Source: Candidatus Thiodiazotropha endoloripes (GTDB lineage: Bacteria; Pseudomonadota; Gammaproteobacteria; Chromatiales; Chromatiaceae). From it: a stretch of 64,000 nt of DNA. A program made the position numbers and the translations under genes. Positions 26,519 through 35,309 of the stretch are shown here, piece by piece. The notes under the pieces are model-generated. The model searched no databases. It was not told the origin of the DNA and saw only the letters and a program-made list of their open reading frames with translations. Within the stretch, counting starts at the first letter, position 1, and each line of letters opens with the position of its first letter. The DNA is taken from positions 186,001 to 250,000 of the forward strand of contig LVKA01000011.1 of the NCBI GenBank assembly GCA_001709035.1, written 5' to 3'.

Positions 26519-26548
26519 TTTTCGATAGATTGAACTGGCGAGGTCTCC

Positions 26549-27019
26549 ATGTTTCCCGACGGATTTCTGCTTGAGGAACGTCTCGGCTGCGGTGTGGAGG
26601 CAGCCAGTAAAAAACGCGCCCTTGAGCAGCTTGGTCAGAGATTGGCCGATGCTGCTCCTGGGCTGTCACAGGATATAGTGTTCGATGCATTGCTTGAGAG
26701 GGAGCGACTGGGCAGCACCGGACTGGGCAAAGGCATTGCGCTACCCCATGCGCGTATGTCCCAGGTCACACAGGCCACCGCGGCATTCATTCAGATGCCC
26801 AATGGCGTTGATTTCGACGCCATAGACAGTCAGCCGGTCGATCTGGCGTTCGCCATGCTGGTACCGGAACAGGCCACAGACGAACATCTGCAGCTCCTGG
26901 CGAAGTTGGCCAGAATGTTCGATGATCCCCCATTTTGTGCCGCTCTGCGTGAGGCGGAAACAACGCAGCAACTGTTTCAGTTGATCAAGCAGCGAGAAAC
27001 CGTAACCGCATCAGATTAA
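26549..27019 (+). CDS. ptsN: PTS nitrogen-regulatory EIIA (EIIANtr)
   Basis: 156 residues of the mannitol/fructose EIIA fold. Phosphorylatable His67 lies in GKGIALPHARM, preceded by ERERLGSTGLG. EIIANtr usually controls K+ uptake, the sigma-54 link and cell-envelope responses rather than sugar import. Its TAA overlaps the ATG of hprK, so the two are coupled. Confidence 0.94.
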   Translation: MFPDGFLLEERLGCGVEAASKKRALEQLGQRLADAAPGLSQDIVFDALLERERLGSTGLGKGIALPHARMSQVTQATAAFIQMPNGVDFDAIDSQPVDLAFAMLVPEQATDEHLQLLAKLARMFDDPPFCAALREAETTQQLFQLIKQRETVTASD

Positions 27020-27954
27020 TGCCATCCAACTACACCATTCGCGATCTTTTCGACGAATTTGCCAGCGAACTTGAGCTCAGCTGGGATGGTGAGGGTGGTG
27101 AAGAAAAAATTCTTCTCGACAGTGAGTCACCCGACGGACAACAACCCGTAGGTCCGCTTAACCTGATACGTCCAAATCAGATACAGGTGGTTGGTCCTCC
27201 GGAACAGCAACATCTGCTGTATGGTGGCGATACGGGTTACCTGGAGTCCCTGAAAACCCTGTTCGACTCTTCTCCGCTTGCACTGATCTTCACCGATGGC
27301 CTGCAACCCAAGCCGGCCTGCCTGGAGTCGGCTAAAAACAGCCATACGGCTTTGATGTTTACCCCCAAAGGAGATAACCACGTCATCCATAGACTGCTGG
27401 AGAAATTCAGCCTGCCTGTGGGTGAGACCCTGCTGTTGCATGGGGTCTATATGGAAGTGCTGGGTAAGGGTGTGTTGTTGAGCGGCGATCCGGCAATCGG
27501 TAAAAGTGAGCTTGCTCTGGCATTGATCTCACGGGGACATCGACTTGTTGCGGATGATGCAACCGAGTTCTATAAAACCGGCACAAACACTCTGAGCGGG
27601 CGCTGCCCGAAGGTGTTGCAGGATTTTCTCGAAGTTCGTGGGCTGGGTCTGATTAATGTCAGGGCCATTTTCGGTAATAGTGCGATAAAGCCGAATAAAC
27701 AGTTACACTTGATCATAGATCTCCTCTACTTTGACGATAAAAAACTCGATAACATGGATCGCCTGGAGGGGTGCCACTCACATCGGACCTTATTGGGTGT
27801 TGATGTTCCCCAGACGAGTCTGCCGGTTGCGGCAGGCAGAAATCTGGCGATCCTGGTAGAGACTGCTGTCAGGCAGCATCTGCTGAAGATGGATGGGTAC
27901 AATGCGACCCAGGATTTTATCGAACGTCAACAAAATCACATCGATCAAGATTAG
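27019..27954 (+). CDS. hprK: HPr kinase/phosphorylase
   Basis: 311 residues. P-loop SGDPAIGKSELALALISRGH (a variant of GxSGxGKS), the Asp pair LVADD, and the family signature LEVRGLGLINVRAIFG. It phosphorylates or dephosphorylates Ser46 of HPr. In proteobacteria the gene sits with ptsN and rapZ. Its partner HPr at 29248 retains Ser46, so the switch can be functional. Confidence 0.95.
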   Translation: MPSNYTIRDLFDEFASELELSWDGEGGEEKILLDSESPDGQQPVGPLNLIRPNQIQVVGPPEQQHLLYGGDTGYLESLKTLFDSSPLALIFTDGLQPKPACLESAKNSHTALMFTPKGDNHVIHRLLEKFSLPVGETLLLHGVYMEVLGKGVLLSGDPAIGKSELALALISRGHRLVADDATEFYKTGTNTLSGRCPKVLQDFLEVRGLGLINVRAIFGNSAIKPNKQLHLIIDLLYFDDKKLDNMDRLEGCHSHRTLLGVDVPQTSLPVAAGRNLAILVETAVRQHLLKMDGYNATQDFIERQQNHIDQD

Positions 27955-27972
27955 TCTTGGGGCCTGAGCGAG

Positions 27973-28839
27973 ATGGCAAATGAGATAAAACTGCAGATTG
28001 TCACCGGACTTTCCGGGTCAGGAAAGACCATCGCTTTGCATACCCTTGAAGATCTGGGTTACTACTGTATCGATAATCTGCCGGTCTCACTCTTGGGTTC
28101 CGTCTCCGATTATCTGAACGATGAGCCAGAGGAGACTTTCAAGAAAACCGCTGTCGGTATCGATGCAAGGAGTCAGCCCGGTCAGATTTCCAATCTGCCG
28201 GAGGTGGTGAAGCGTATTCGGCAACGCGGTCTCGACTGCAACATGCTGTTCCTGGATGCCCAGCTGGATACATTGATCAAGCGCTTTAGTGAAACCCGGC
28301 GCAAGCATCCACTGACCAATCAGCAGCGCTCACTCAGTGAAGCGATCCAGCATGAGCGGGATCTTTTGCAGCCATTGAATTTGACCGCGGATCTGAGAAT
28401 CGATACCACCCACACCAATGTGCATGAGCTTCGGGACCTGGTGCGCAATCGGATTGGCGGTGCAAGCGGTCAGGTATCGATTCTTTTTGAGTCATTCGGT
28501 TTCAAGCATGGTCTGCCCAGAGATGTGGACTACCTGTTTGATGTGCGTTGCCTGCCCAACCCCTATTGGCAGACGGAGCTGCGCAGCTTCACCGGAATGG
28601 ACAAACCGGTGGCGGATTTTCTGCATGAGCAGGAAGAGACCAAACAGATGGTTTCGGATCTGATCGATTTTCTGTCACGCTGGATACCGACGTTTGAAGC
28701 GGATGGGCGTAGCTATCTGACGATTGCAATTGGTTGTACCGGCGGTCAGCACCGTTCAGTCTATGTAGTGGAGTGTCTGGCCAAGCACTTTAAAGCGGCA
28801 GGACTGCAGGTAATGAGCCGTCATCGTGAATTATCATGA
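27973..28839 (+). CDS. rapZ: RNase adapter RapZ (YvcJ family)
   Basis: 288 residues. N-terminal Walker A GLSGSGKTIALHTLEDLGYYC, IDNLP, and VGIDARS; C-terminal sensor domain with DYLFDVRCLPNPYW and IGCTGGQHRSVY. In E. coli RapZ binds GlmZ/GlmY sRNAs and guides RNase E to control GlmS; other species use it differently. Its TGA overlaps the ATG of the EIIA gene. Confidence 0.95.
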   Translation: MANEIKLQIVTGLSGSGKTIALHTLEDLGYYCIDNLPVSLLGSVSDYLNDEPEETFKKTAVGIDARSQPGQISNLPEVVKRIRQRGLDCNMLFLDAQLDTLIKRFSETRRKHPLTNQQRSLSEAIQHERDLLQPLNLTADLRIDTTHTNVHELRDLVRNRIGGASGQVSILFESFGFKHGLPRDVDYLFDVRCLPNPYWQTELRSFTGMDKPVADFLHEQEETKQMVSDLIDFLSRWIPTFEADGRSYLTIAIGCTGGQHRSVYVVECLAKHFKAAGLQVMSRHRELS

Positions 28840-29234
28840 CGATTGGCTTGCTGTTGGTCACTCACAGTCGCATCGGTGATGCGTTGATGGAGACTGCCAA
28901 AAAGATGTTTCTGGATAGTTCGTTGCCGATCGAAACCTTAACTGTGAGTACCGAGTGTAATCCTGATCAGATCAAAACAGAGGCACACCGTATGGTGGAG
29001 AATCTGGATCAAGGTGATGGTGTGTTGGTGTTTACCGACATGTATGGCTCCACACCGAGTAATATTGCTTACAGCCTTGCTGATAGCGGGCGAGTGAATG
29101 TGGTTTCAGGGCTCAATCTGCCGATGCTGATACGAACCCTGAATTATCTCGATCTCGATCTGAAGTCGCTGACTGAAAAAGCGGTCAGTGGCGGCAGGGA
29201 AGGGATCCATTGCTGCGAAAGGCCAATTAATTAA
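28836..29234 (+). CDS. PTS EIIA-mannose-type protein
   Basis: 132 residues of the EIIA-Man/DhaM fold. Phospho-acceptor His10 is in LLVTHSRIGDAL; VFTDMYGSTPSNIA is typical. No EIIB/C/D partners are encoded near it, so it is most likely a regulatory phospho-sink in the HPr chain. It overlaps rapZ by 4 bp. Confidence 0.9.
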   Translation: MTIGLLLVTHSRIGDALMETAKKMFLDSSLPIETLTVSTECNPDQIKTEAHRMVENLDQGDGVLVFTDMYGSTPSNIAYSLADSGRVNVVSGLNLPMLIRTLNYLDLDLKSLTEKAVSGGREGIHCCERPIN

Positions 29235-29247
29235 AATTCTGAATATC

Positions 29248-29517
29248 ATGTTGCAACAAGAAGTAGAAATCATAAACAAACTCGGTCTGCATGCCCGTGC
29301 GGCGGCTAAATTGGTTAGTTGCGCCAACAGTTATGAGAGTGACGTTTTCCTCAAGCGCAATGGGCAGAGAGTGAATGGAAAGAGCATCATGGGGGTGATG
29401 ATGCTGGCTGCCAACAAGGGCTCGATGCTGAAACTGGAAATCGAAGGTCGTGACGAGGATCAGGCGATGGAAGCATTGATCGTGCTCATCAACGATCGCT
29501 TCGGGGAGGAGCAATGA
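29248..29517 (+). CDS. ptsH: Phosphocarrier protein HPr
   Basis: 89 residues. His15 in LGLHARAAAKLV takes phosphate from EI, and Ser46 in GKSIMGVMMLAA is the HprK target. Start ATG 29248 gives the canonical length, while the frame upstream to 29188 overlaps EIIA. ATGA overlap with ptsI. Both phosphorylation residues are intact. Confidence 0.95.
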   Translation: MLQQEVEIINKLGLHARAAAKLVSCANSYESDVFLKRNGQRVNGKSIMGVMMLAANKGSMLKLEIEGRDEDQAMEALIVLINDRFGEEQ

Positions 29518-31253
29518 CACTATCCTGTCAGGGTATAGGGATTAAAACCACGCGAGAAGTCGCGATTGGTGAGGCCTACCTGTTACAGCATGGTGTACCT
29601 GAAATCAGTCATCGTGAAATTCCCCAGGAGCGGGTGGATGCTGAAATCGAACGTTTCGAATCCGCACTCCTGACAACCACCAACCATCTACGATCAGTGC
29701 GGGATCAGATCCCCTCCGATACGGCACAGGATATCAGTGAGTTCATCGATACCCATCTGCTGATGCTGGAAGACAACGCCATCAGCCAGGCAACGGTAAG
29801 CCTGATCCAGGAAAAGCTCTATAGTGCGGAATGGGCGCTGCAAGTTCGGCGGGATGAGCTGGTGCGGGTGTTCGATGAAATGGATGACCCCTATCTGCGT
29901 ACCCGCAAGGATGATGTGAACCATGTGGTCGGTCATGTGCAGTTCGTCCTGGCCGGTGGCAAACCGGAACAGCGGGGCGATCTGAAAGGGCGGGTCATTG
30001 TTGCTCGGGATCTGACTCCGGCAGAGACCATTATGATGAAAAACCAGGGGGTAGCCGCTTTCATCACCGAGTTTGGTGGGCCTCTCTCCCATACCGCCAT
30101 TCTGGCGCGCAGCTTGGGTATCCCGGCGGTGGTCGGTGTTCATCAGGCGACCGTGCTGTTTCGTCAGGGTGAGCCACTGGTGGTCGATGGGGCCCAGGGT
30201 GTGGTGCTGGCCGACCCCACAGAACGGATACTCGATTACTACCGACAACGTATCGAGAGCCGGCGAATCCGCGAGGTGGAGTTGAGGCAGCAGGTCGATC
30301 TGCCGGCATTGACCACCGACGGTGAACGAATCTCACTCTGCTCGAATATCGAGTTACCCGATGATATTCCGGTAACCATGGAGAACCGGGCTGATGGGGT
30401 GGGGCTTTTCCGCACCGAATTTCTCTATATGAACCGCACGACGCCACCGACTGAAGAGGAGCAGTATGAGGTCTATGTCGATGCGGTGAAGGGGCTGAAT
30501 GGTATTCCTCTGACGATTCGCACCCTCGATCTGGGTGTGGACAAAACCACCGACACGATGGCGGACTCAGGTTGTATGCCGGCGATCAATCCGGCGCTCG
30601 GTTTGCGTGCGATCCGTCTCTGTCTGAAGGAGCCGGAGCTCTTCATACCCCAGCTCAGGGCGATATTGCGAGCTTCAGCTGAAGGGCCTGTGCGGCTGAT
30701 GATTCCCATGCTTTCCGGGGTTCAGGAGCTGAAGCAGGTGCTAGCCATTATCGACAAGACGAAACAGGATCTGGTCGATGAGAAGGTGACGTTCGATCGG
30801 GAAATTCCGATCGGAGGCATGATCGAGGTTCCGGCAGCGGCACTGGCGGCAAGACGTTTTGCCCACTATCTCGATTTTCTCTCCATCGGCACCAATGACC
30901 TGATTCAATACACATTGGCTGTGGACCGTATGGATGAAGAGGTGAACTTTCTCTTCGATCCGCTCCACCCGGCCGTACTGATGCTGATCCGCCATACCAT
31001 CATGGCGGCTCAGGATGCGGATATTCCGGTCAGTATGTGTGGTGAGATGGCGGGTGATCCCCGTTATGTCCGGTTGCTGCTGGGTTTGGGCTTGCGGGAG
31101 CTGAGTATGCAGCCCAGCGCACTGCTGGAAACACGCGAGCTGATTCGCAAATGCAACCTGTTTGACCTACAGCAGAAGACCCGGATCTTCATGGATGAGC
31201 TGGAGGATAACGATGATGAGCAGCTGTTCGATAAGGTTTTTCTCGAGGTATAA
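29514..31253 (+). CDS. ptsI: Phosphoenolpyruvate-protein phosphotransferase (EI)
   Basis: 579 residues, a standard EI without the GAF domain of EINtr. Active-site His193 is in GGPLSHTAILARSLGIPAVVG; the PEP-binding barrel shows FRTEFLYMNR, GGMIEVPAAAL, SIGTNDLIQYTLAVDR and CGEMAGDPRY. It moves phosphate from PEP to HPr His15. It ends the co-directional run that begins near 19957. Confidence 0.96.
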   Translation: MTLSCQGIGIKTTREVAIGEAYLLQHGVPEISHREIPQERVDAEIERFESALLTTTNHLRSVRDQIPSDTAQDISEFIDTHLLMLEDNAISQATVSLIQEKLYSAEWALQVRRDELVRVFDEMDDPYLRTRKDDVNHVVGHVQFVLAGGKPEQRGDLKGRVIVARDLTPAETIMMKNQGVAAFITEFGGPLSHTAILARSLGIPAVVGVHQATVLFRQGEPLVVDGAQGVVLADPTERILDYYRQRIESRRIREVELRQQVDLPALTTDGERISLCSNIELPDDIPVTMENRADGVGLFRTEFLYMNRTTPPTEEEQYEVYVDAVKGLNGIPLTIRTLDLGVDKTTDTMADSGCMPAINPALGLRAIRLCLKEPELFIPQLRAILRASAEGPVRLMIPMLSGVQELKQVLAIIDKTKQDLVDEKVTFDREIPIGGMIEVPAAALAARRFAHYLDFLSIGTNDLIQYTLAVDRMDEEVNFLFDPLHPAVLMLIRHTIMAAQDADIPVSMCGEMAGDPRYVRLLLGLGLRELSMQPSALLETRELIRKCNLFDLQQKTRIFMDELEDNDDEQLFDKVFLEV

Positions 31254-31557
31254 AGGTCTGATCTCGATGTTTATCAAAACTCCTCAGTCAGTTACTGTTT
31301 CGCCAGGTTGATAATCTGGGTATTGGAACAATACTTTTCAAACTATCTGTACGGGTTATGACGGAGGAACTGGTTTTTCTCTACGACTAAAATGCGCATA
31401 TCTTGAAATATGCAAGCTTTGTGGTGATTAGAGAGTGGTTGGTTTAGCTTTCGGACCGAAAGCGAAAATAACGTACTTCGTAATTACTATCTGAAGTGCC
31501 TGAATCTCTTTATCTATACGAGTCATAACGCCTGATTGTTCTATTGGCAATAAACAT
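31254..31557. other. Convergent intergenic region ptsI / histidine kinase
   Basis: A 304-bp AT-rich spacer. It contains a perfect odd palindrome GCTTTCGGACCGAAAGC at 31447-31463 and a weaker GCATAT-N6-ATATGC at 31396-31413. No gene is visible. Confidence 0.5.
31447..31463. repeat. Palindrome GCTTTCGG-A-CCGAAAGC
   Basis: 8-bp perfect arms around a single base. The one-base centre disfavours an RNA hairpin and suggests a dimer-binding site or a cruciform. It lies between convergent genes, away from any obvious promoter. Confidence 0.45.
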
Positions 31558-33243
31558 TCAGCCCATGATCTCCTGAATATGATGGTTCAAAATTTCTGCG
31601 CCGACTGGTTTATGCAGAAGTTTCAGTCCCGAGTCGGCAATCTCCTGTGACATGGATATCTCCAGATCTCCGGTAATAAGCAAGGCAGGTATTTCAAATC
31701 CTAAAGTTTGACGAATTGTTTTGATAAGTTCTATGCCGGTCTCGCCATTAGGCAATCGGTAATCAGAAATAATGAAATCAAATTGTCGTGATTCTTCCTT
31801 TATTATTGCTATTGCATCATGACCACTCTTTGTTCCAGTGACTTGGTATCCATAACTCTCCATTAAATAAATCAATGAATGGAGAATGATGTTATTGTCA
31901 TCAATAATCAACAGTGATGTTTTCGGGTTTTCTGTGTTTTTGAGCTTGTGGATTGATGTTTTTTCCAATTTTGTCTTTTCAAAATTGATCAGTGGTGCAT
32001 CGATCGAAAACATCGATCCATTTTTCCACGATTTAACCGCTATCTTTTGCCCCAATAGTTTCGCGCTTCGTGCAGCAATTGCCAGACCAAGTCCAAGGCC
32101 TTTGCTGTGGTCTCTGGCAGGGTTGTAGAGTTGATAGTAATCATCAAATATCTGTTCGCGTTGGTTCTCTGGTATGCCAATGCCCGTATCCCAAATCTCA
32201 AAGCGCAACATCGATTTACGGTGTCTACAACCGACCAGTACTTTACCTGAATCCGTGTAGCGGATAGCGTTTGAAACTAAATTGTCAAGGATTTGATATA
32301 ACAGAATGGGATCACACCGGAGTGCTGAAGAGCAGTCGGCCACACGTAGATTCAGCTGCTTATCCATCGCGAGTGGACGATATGTCACATCCAAGCGATT
32401 AAGCAGCTCGTTCGCATAAAATGTCTTCAGTTCAGGCTCAATTGAGCCGGATTCCAACTGGCTGACATTGAGCAGGGTATTGAATAAATCAGTCATACTA
32501 ATCAGGCAACTGGATAGATTATTAACCAAACCAAGAGATTCTTCATCAGCCAGCTTTCTTTTCAATAAATCACTGATAGTAGTCATTGCTTGTAAAGGCT
32601 GGCGAAGATCATGACTGACTGCTGCAAGAAATTGTGATTTAGTAAAGTTTGCATCTTCAGCTGCTTGCCTCGCCTGCTTGTTGATAACTTCATTTTCCTT
32701 GAGTTTTGTAATATCGGTTATGAGGGTTAAGCATTGACGCTTGTCTTTCTCGCCGTTAGGCTGAACAACGCTATCCAGTTTGGCAAAAAAAACCGTCCCG
32801 TCGCTCAATGTGATTTTAACTTCACAGGTTTTTCTGATTTGATCTTTGAATACATGGCGGAAGTGTCGAAATAGATCTCTTCGATATTCCTTGGCGACAA
32901 ACGTATAGAAGAAGACTCCAGTCAACTGAAGCCTATTCATACAAAACATTTCATTGCTTAGAAGATTGCTACGTACAATTCGGCCTGTATTGTCAATTAT
33001 TAGATAGCCTACCGGCGCAAAATCAAACAGCTCTGCAAATTGATCTCGTGAGGTTTCCAATTCCATCTGGCTGCGTTGTAGATCTTCATTTTGAATCTTA
33101 AGTTCAATTTGATGAACTTCCAGTTCGTGGATCTGTGCGGCAAACAGTTCAGGCTGTATTTCCAATGAGTCATTTTTACAGTCTTGCAGACACTTTTCAG
33201 CCTGTCGGCGCAATTCTTTTAATTGACTGTCTACATCACTCAT
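31558..33243 (-). CDS. Hybrid sensor histidine kinase (PAS-HisKA-HATPase-REC)
   Basis: 561 residues, cytoplasmic, no membrane helix. An N-terminal coiled coil (~1-65), a PAS domain (~66-185), HisKA with phospho-acceptor His211 (FLAAVSHDLRQPLQAM), HATPase (~300-415: NLVSNAIRYT, WDTGIGIP, GLGLGLAIA) and a C-terminal receiver with Asp494 (FIISDYRLPNGETG). The SHDLRQPLQ H-box is shared with kinases that pair with FixJ/LuxR regulators, like the one at 35310. The signal is unknown. Codon usage is AT-richer than its neighbours. Confidence 0.92.
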   Translation of the reverse strand: MSDVDSQLKELRRQAEKCLQDCKNDSLEIQPELFAAQIHELEVHQIELKIQNEDLQRSQMELETSRDQFAELFDFAPVGYLIIDNTGRIVRSNLLSNEMFCMNRLQLTGVFFYTFVAKEYRRDLFRHFRHVFKDQIRKTCEVKITLSDGTVFFAKLDSVVQPNGEKDKRQCLTLITDITKLKENEVINKQARQAAEDANFTKSQFLAAVSHDLRQPLQAMTTISDLLKRKLADEESLGLVNNLSSCLISMTDLFNTLLNVSQLESGSIEPELKTFYANELLNRLDVTYRPLAMDKQLNLRVADCSSALRCDPILLYQILDNLVSNAIRYTDSGKVLVGCRHRKSMLRFEIWDTGIGIPENQREQIFDDYYQLYNPARDHSKGLGLGLAIAARSAKLLGQKIAVKSWKNGSMFSIDAPLINFEKTKLEKTSIHKLKNTENPKTSLLIIDDNNIILHSLIYLMESYGYQVTGTKSGHDAIAIIKEESRQFDFIISDYRLPNGETGIELIKTIRQTLGFEIPALLITGDLEISMSQEIADSGLKLLHKPVGAEILNHHIQEIMG

Positions 33244-33764
33244 GGATATAAATCTAACCTCTCGGTCCTCGTTATAGTTCTCTTTAGATGAGGGCTTATG
33301 AATATTATAATAATTTAATTGTTAAGCGACTGAACAGTGTCGTTCAATTATGGTGGATGGCTCTGGTCCCTATCTGCTGCCAAAAGAGCTTAATTCTTAA
33401 AGTAAGTATCCTTCAAATGTTTCTCTGATAAAGTGGCTTAAAGAAATAAATAGCTACATAGAAGGCAGTCTATATGGGGATGTTAGATTGTGATTTGGTT
33501 AGTGTAAAGTCTTTGATAACCAGGCAGTTGACTCAATAAGTAAGTGACTACTGGAATTAATAGATAGCTGTCGTCAGGCTGGCATACGTAGAACTACGTA
33601 GGTAAACGTCCGAATTATCATCCTTTATGCTTTCATCTAGAGTCTACATCAACCCTAAGGGACAAAAAATAAAAAGTGGGTAATTCTGAGTTGCATAGAA
33701 AGATATCTCCCTATCTATAACAACTTGTATTCAATACTTATAACTGAAATGGATGGGGTCAATT
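33244..33764. other. AT-rich divergent intergenic region
   Basis: 521 bp between the kinase (-) and the PilZ gene (+). It holds the perfect inverted repeat TACGTAG-AA-CTACGTA at 33585-33600 and otherwise AT-rich sequence suitable for divergent promoters. No coding frame of note. Confidence 0.5.
33585..33600. promoter_or_regulatory. Palindromic candidate operator TACGTAG-AA-CTACGTA
   Basis: 7-bp perfect arms with a 2-bp centre, a size suited to a dimeric LuxR-type HTH. It is 165 bp before the PilZ gene and about 340 bp before the kinase start. The FixJ-like regulator at 35310 is an obvious candidate binder, but this is inference. Confidence 0.45.
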
Positions 33765-34091
33765 ATGGATCAGCGATTTGGAGCCCGTATTGCTGCTCAA
33801 GTCATGGTTACGCTTGATCGCAATGGGCATCATTTAGGGGTATACAAAACACGCGATATATCAGCTACAGGGCTTTTTATAGAGACCGATAGTCTGGATC
33901 TCCATTTGGGGGCTTTAGTTGACTTGACTTTTGTGTTCAAGGATAAACAGAGAGAAACTCACAAGTTCAGGGGTATGCTGGTACGGTATACATATGAAGG
34001 TGCAGCTTTCATACTCAACAACTCAGTGATAGAGATCCTGCCTTACCTGGAACAATTCAACGAGGAAACTCTAGAGGCCAACTCCCAATAA
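33765..34091 (+). CDS. PilZ-domain protein
   Basis: 108 residues, one PilZ domain. The c-di-GMP-binding motifs are RxxxR (RFGAR, residues ~4-8) and DxSxxG (DISATGLF, ~31-38), followed by beta strands LVDLTFVFKD and RGMLVRYTYEGAAF. It probably senses cyclic di-GMP. ATG 33765 follows GGGG; an upstream in-frame ATG at 33753 would add four residues. Confidence 0.85.
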   Translation: MDQRFGARIAAQVMVTLDRNGHHLGVYKTRDISATGLFIETDSLDLHLGALVDLTFVFKDKQRETHKFRGMLVRYTYEGAAFILNNSVIEILPYLEQFNEETLEANSQ

Positions 34092-34189
34092 CACGAAATA
34101 TATGCAGAATCATATAACCTGCAAAATAAGTAAAGCCATCCTTATTCTTATGTGACGATTTAGAGTGTTCTAACATCATAGGGCTTGAA

Positions 34190-34501
34190 ATGACAAATAT
34201 TACGGAAAGCAGTGGGATCCCTGATGAAAAGATTATTATCCATGCTGCAAAAACTTTGGACTGTAGTGCTCATGGAACTTTTGTAGAGGCATGTCAATGC
34301 GCCAGACAGAATCATATACAGGTGATGGTAGTTGATCTGAATGTGACTCAGAATATTCGAGCATCTGGCCTTGGAATTCTGTTGATGTTAAGTAAAAAAA
34401 TGGAATATTCACCATTTAAAATCCAGATTGAAAATTGTCAGCCTGATGTCAGGGCGCTACTGAGTGAGAATCGATTGTTCTCTGGCTTTTCAATATCCTG
34501 A
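34190..34501 (+). CDS. STAS-domain protein
   Basis: 103 residues with the anti-sigma-factor-antagonist pattern: VMVVDLNVTQNIRASGLGILLMLSKKM. In SpoIIAA-type proteins this region is D-S-S-G-L-G with a phosphorylated serine; here it reads R-A-S-G-L-G, so the aspartate and probably the phospho-serine are lost. It might act as a constitutively active or phosphorylation-independent partner. AGGGCTTGAA precedes the ATG. Confidence 0.75.
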   Translation: MTNITESSGIPDEKIIIHAAKTLDCSAHGTFVEACQCARQNHIQVMVVDLNVTQNIRASGLGILLMLSKKMEYSPFKIQIENCQPDVRALLSENRLFSGFSIS

Positions 34502-34568
34502 TTGAATCCTTCTTTCCATTGTCCAAATTCTGTCATGCGCACTCGTGTAAAATCCGGTAGATATATTG

Positions 34569-34883
34569 ATGTTTGAAAAACTGTTCAACAAGGTCAGTAA
34601 CTGCAAGTTCAAGCAAGCCGAGAGTACACTTTGTGTCATGTGTTGCCATGTATTGGAAAAAAATACGCCGATTCTATCAGTAGCACATGACATGGAAGAT
34701 ATTTGGCAGTTTTTTTGTGGTGCCGATGGTCACGAATACAATGACATCAGGATTGTTACTTTGTCAGAGGTTACAGAGCTCGATTCCTGCATCAATGAAT
34801 TAAGTGAAATCCCACTGGGTGCAGGTGCGATTAGAGCCTCTACCGAGGAGGCATGGAGACAATACACACTTGATGTAGAATGA
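34569..34883 (+). CDS. Small Cys-rich conserved hypothetical protein
   Basis: 104 residues. An N-terminal cysteine cluster (CVMCCHVLE) precedes SVAHDMEDIWQFFCGADGHE, IRIVTLSEVTELDSCINEL, and a C-terminal IRASTEEAWRQY. The W-Q-F-x-C-G and I-V-x-L-x-E-V patterns recall short immunity-like DUF2185-type proteins, but I am not certain. It could bind metal through C-x2-C plus His. No membrane segment. It belongs to the PilZ-STAS AT-rich block. Confidence 0.6.
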   Translation: MFEKLFNKVSNCKFKQAESTLCVMCCHVLEKNTPILSVAHDMEDIWQFFCGADGHEYNDIRIVTLSEVTELDSCINELSEIPLGAGAIRASTEEAWRQYTLDVE

Positions 34884-35309
34884 ACGAATAATTAATCATT
34901 ATTCAGATACTCATCTGATCGTTAACACCTCCCACTTGGTGATGTCCCTGAAAATGTTCCAAACGGTTAGTTGGAATAATCGGCGACCCGCTATCCCTCA
35001 TTGTCTATTGCTTATATCAATACTCTTTCCGTCTTGCCTAGGATTATTGCAGAAGATTCTTGATAATTACTATTATTTCGTGCTTTTTCAAAACTTGGTA
35101 AGAAAAAAATGTAGTATATTTCCATAAAGCGTGTTGCCATTTGCTTGTTTGACTTCAAACCGCATTAATAGGGGCAACACACTGATTATCATCATTATAT
35201 TTGTGCAGTGTGCAGTTGTATTACCATTGATTGTTCGTTGTTCTGTACCATCGGCATTAAGACTATGACAAAGAAACGTCAAAAGGTCGGATTATGCACA
35301 AGGACTGGT
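34884..35309. other. Intergenic region before the FixJ-type regulator
   Basis: 426 AT-rich bp. An 8-bp inverted repeat GTGTTGCC (35131-35138) / GGCAACAC (35173-35180) spans 34 bp. In-frame ATGs at 35208-35265 extend the regulator but look non-coding. No separate gene seen. Confidence 0.4.
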
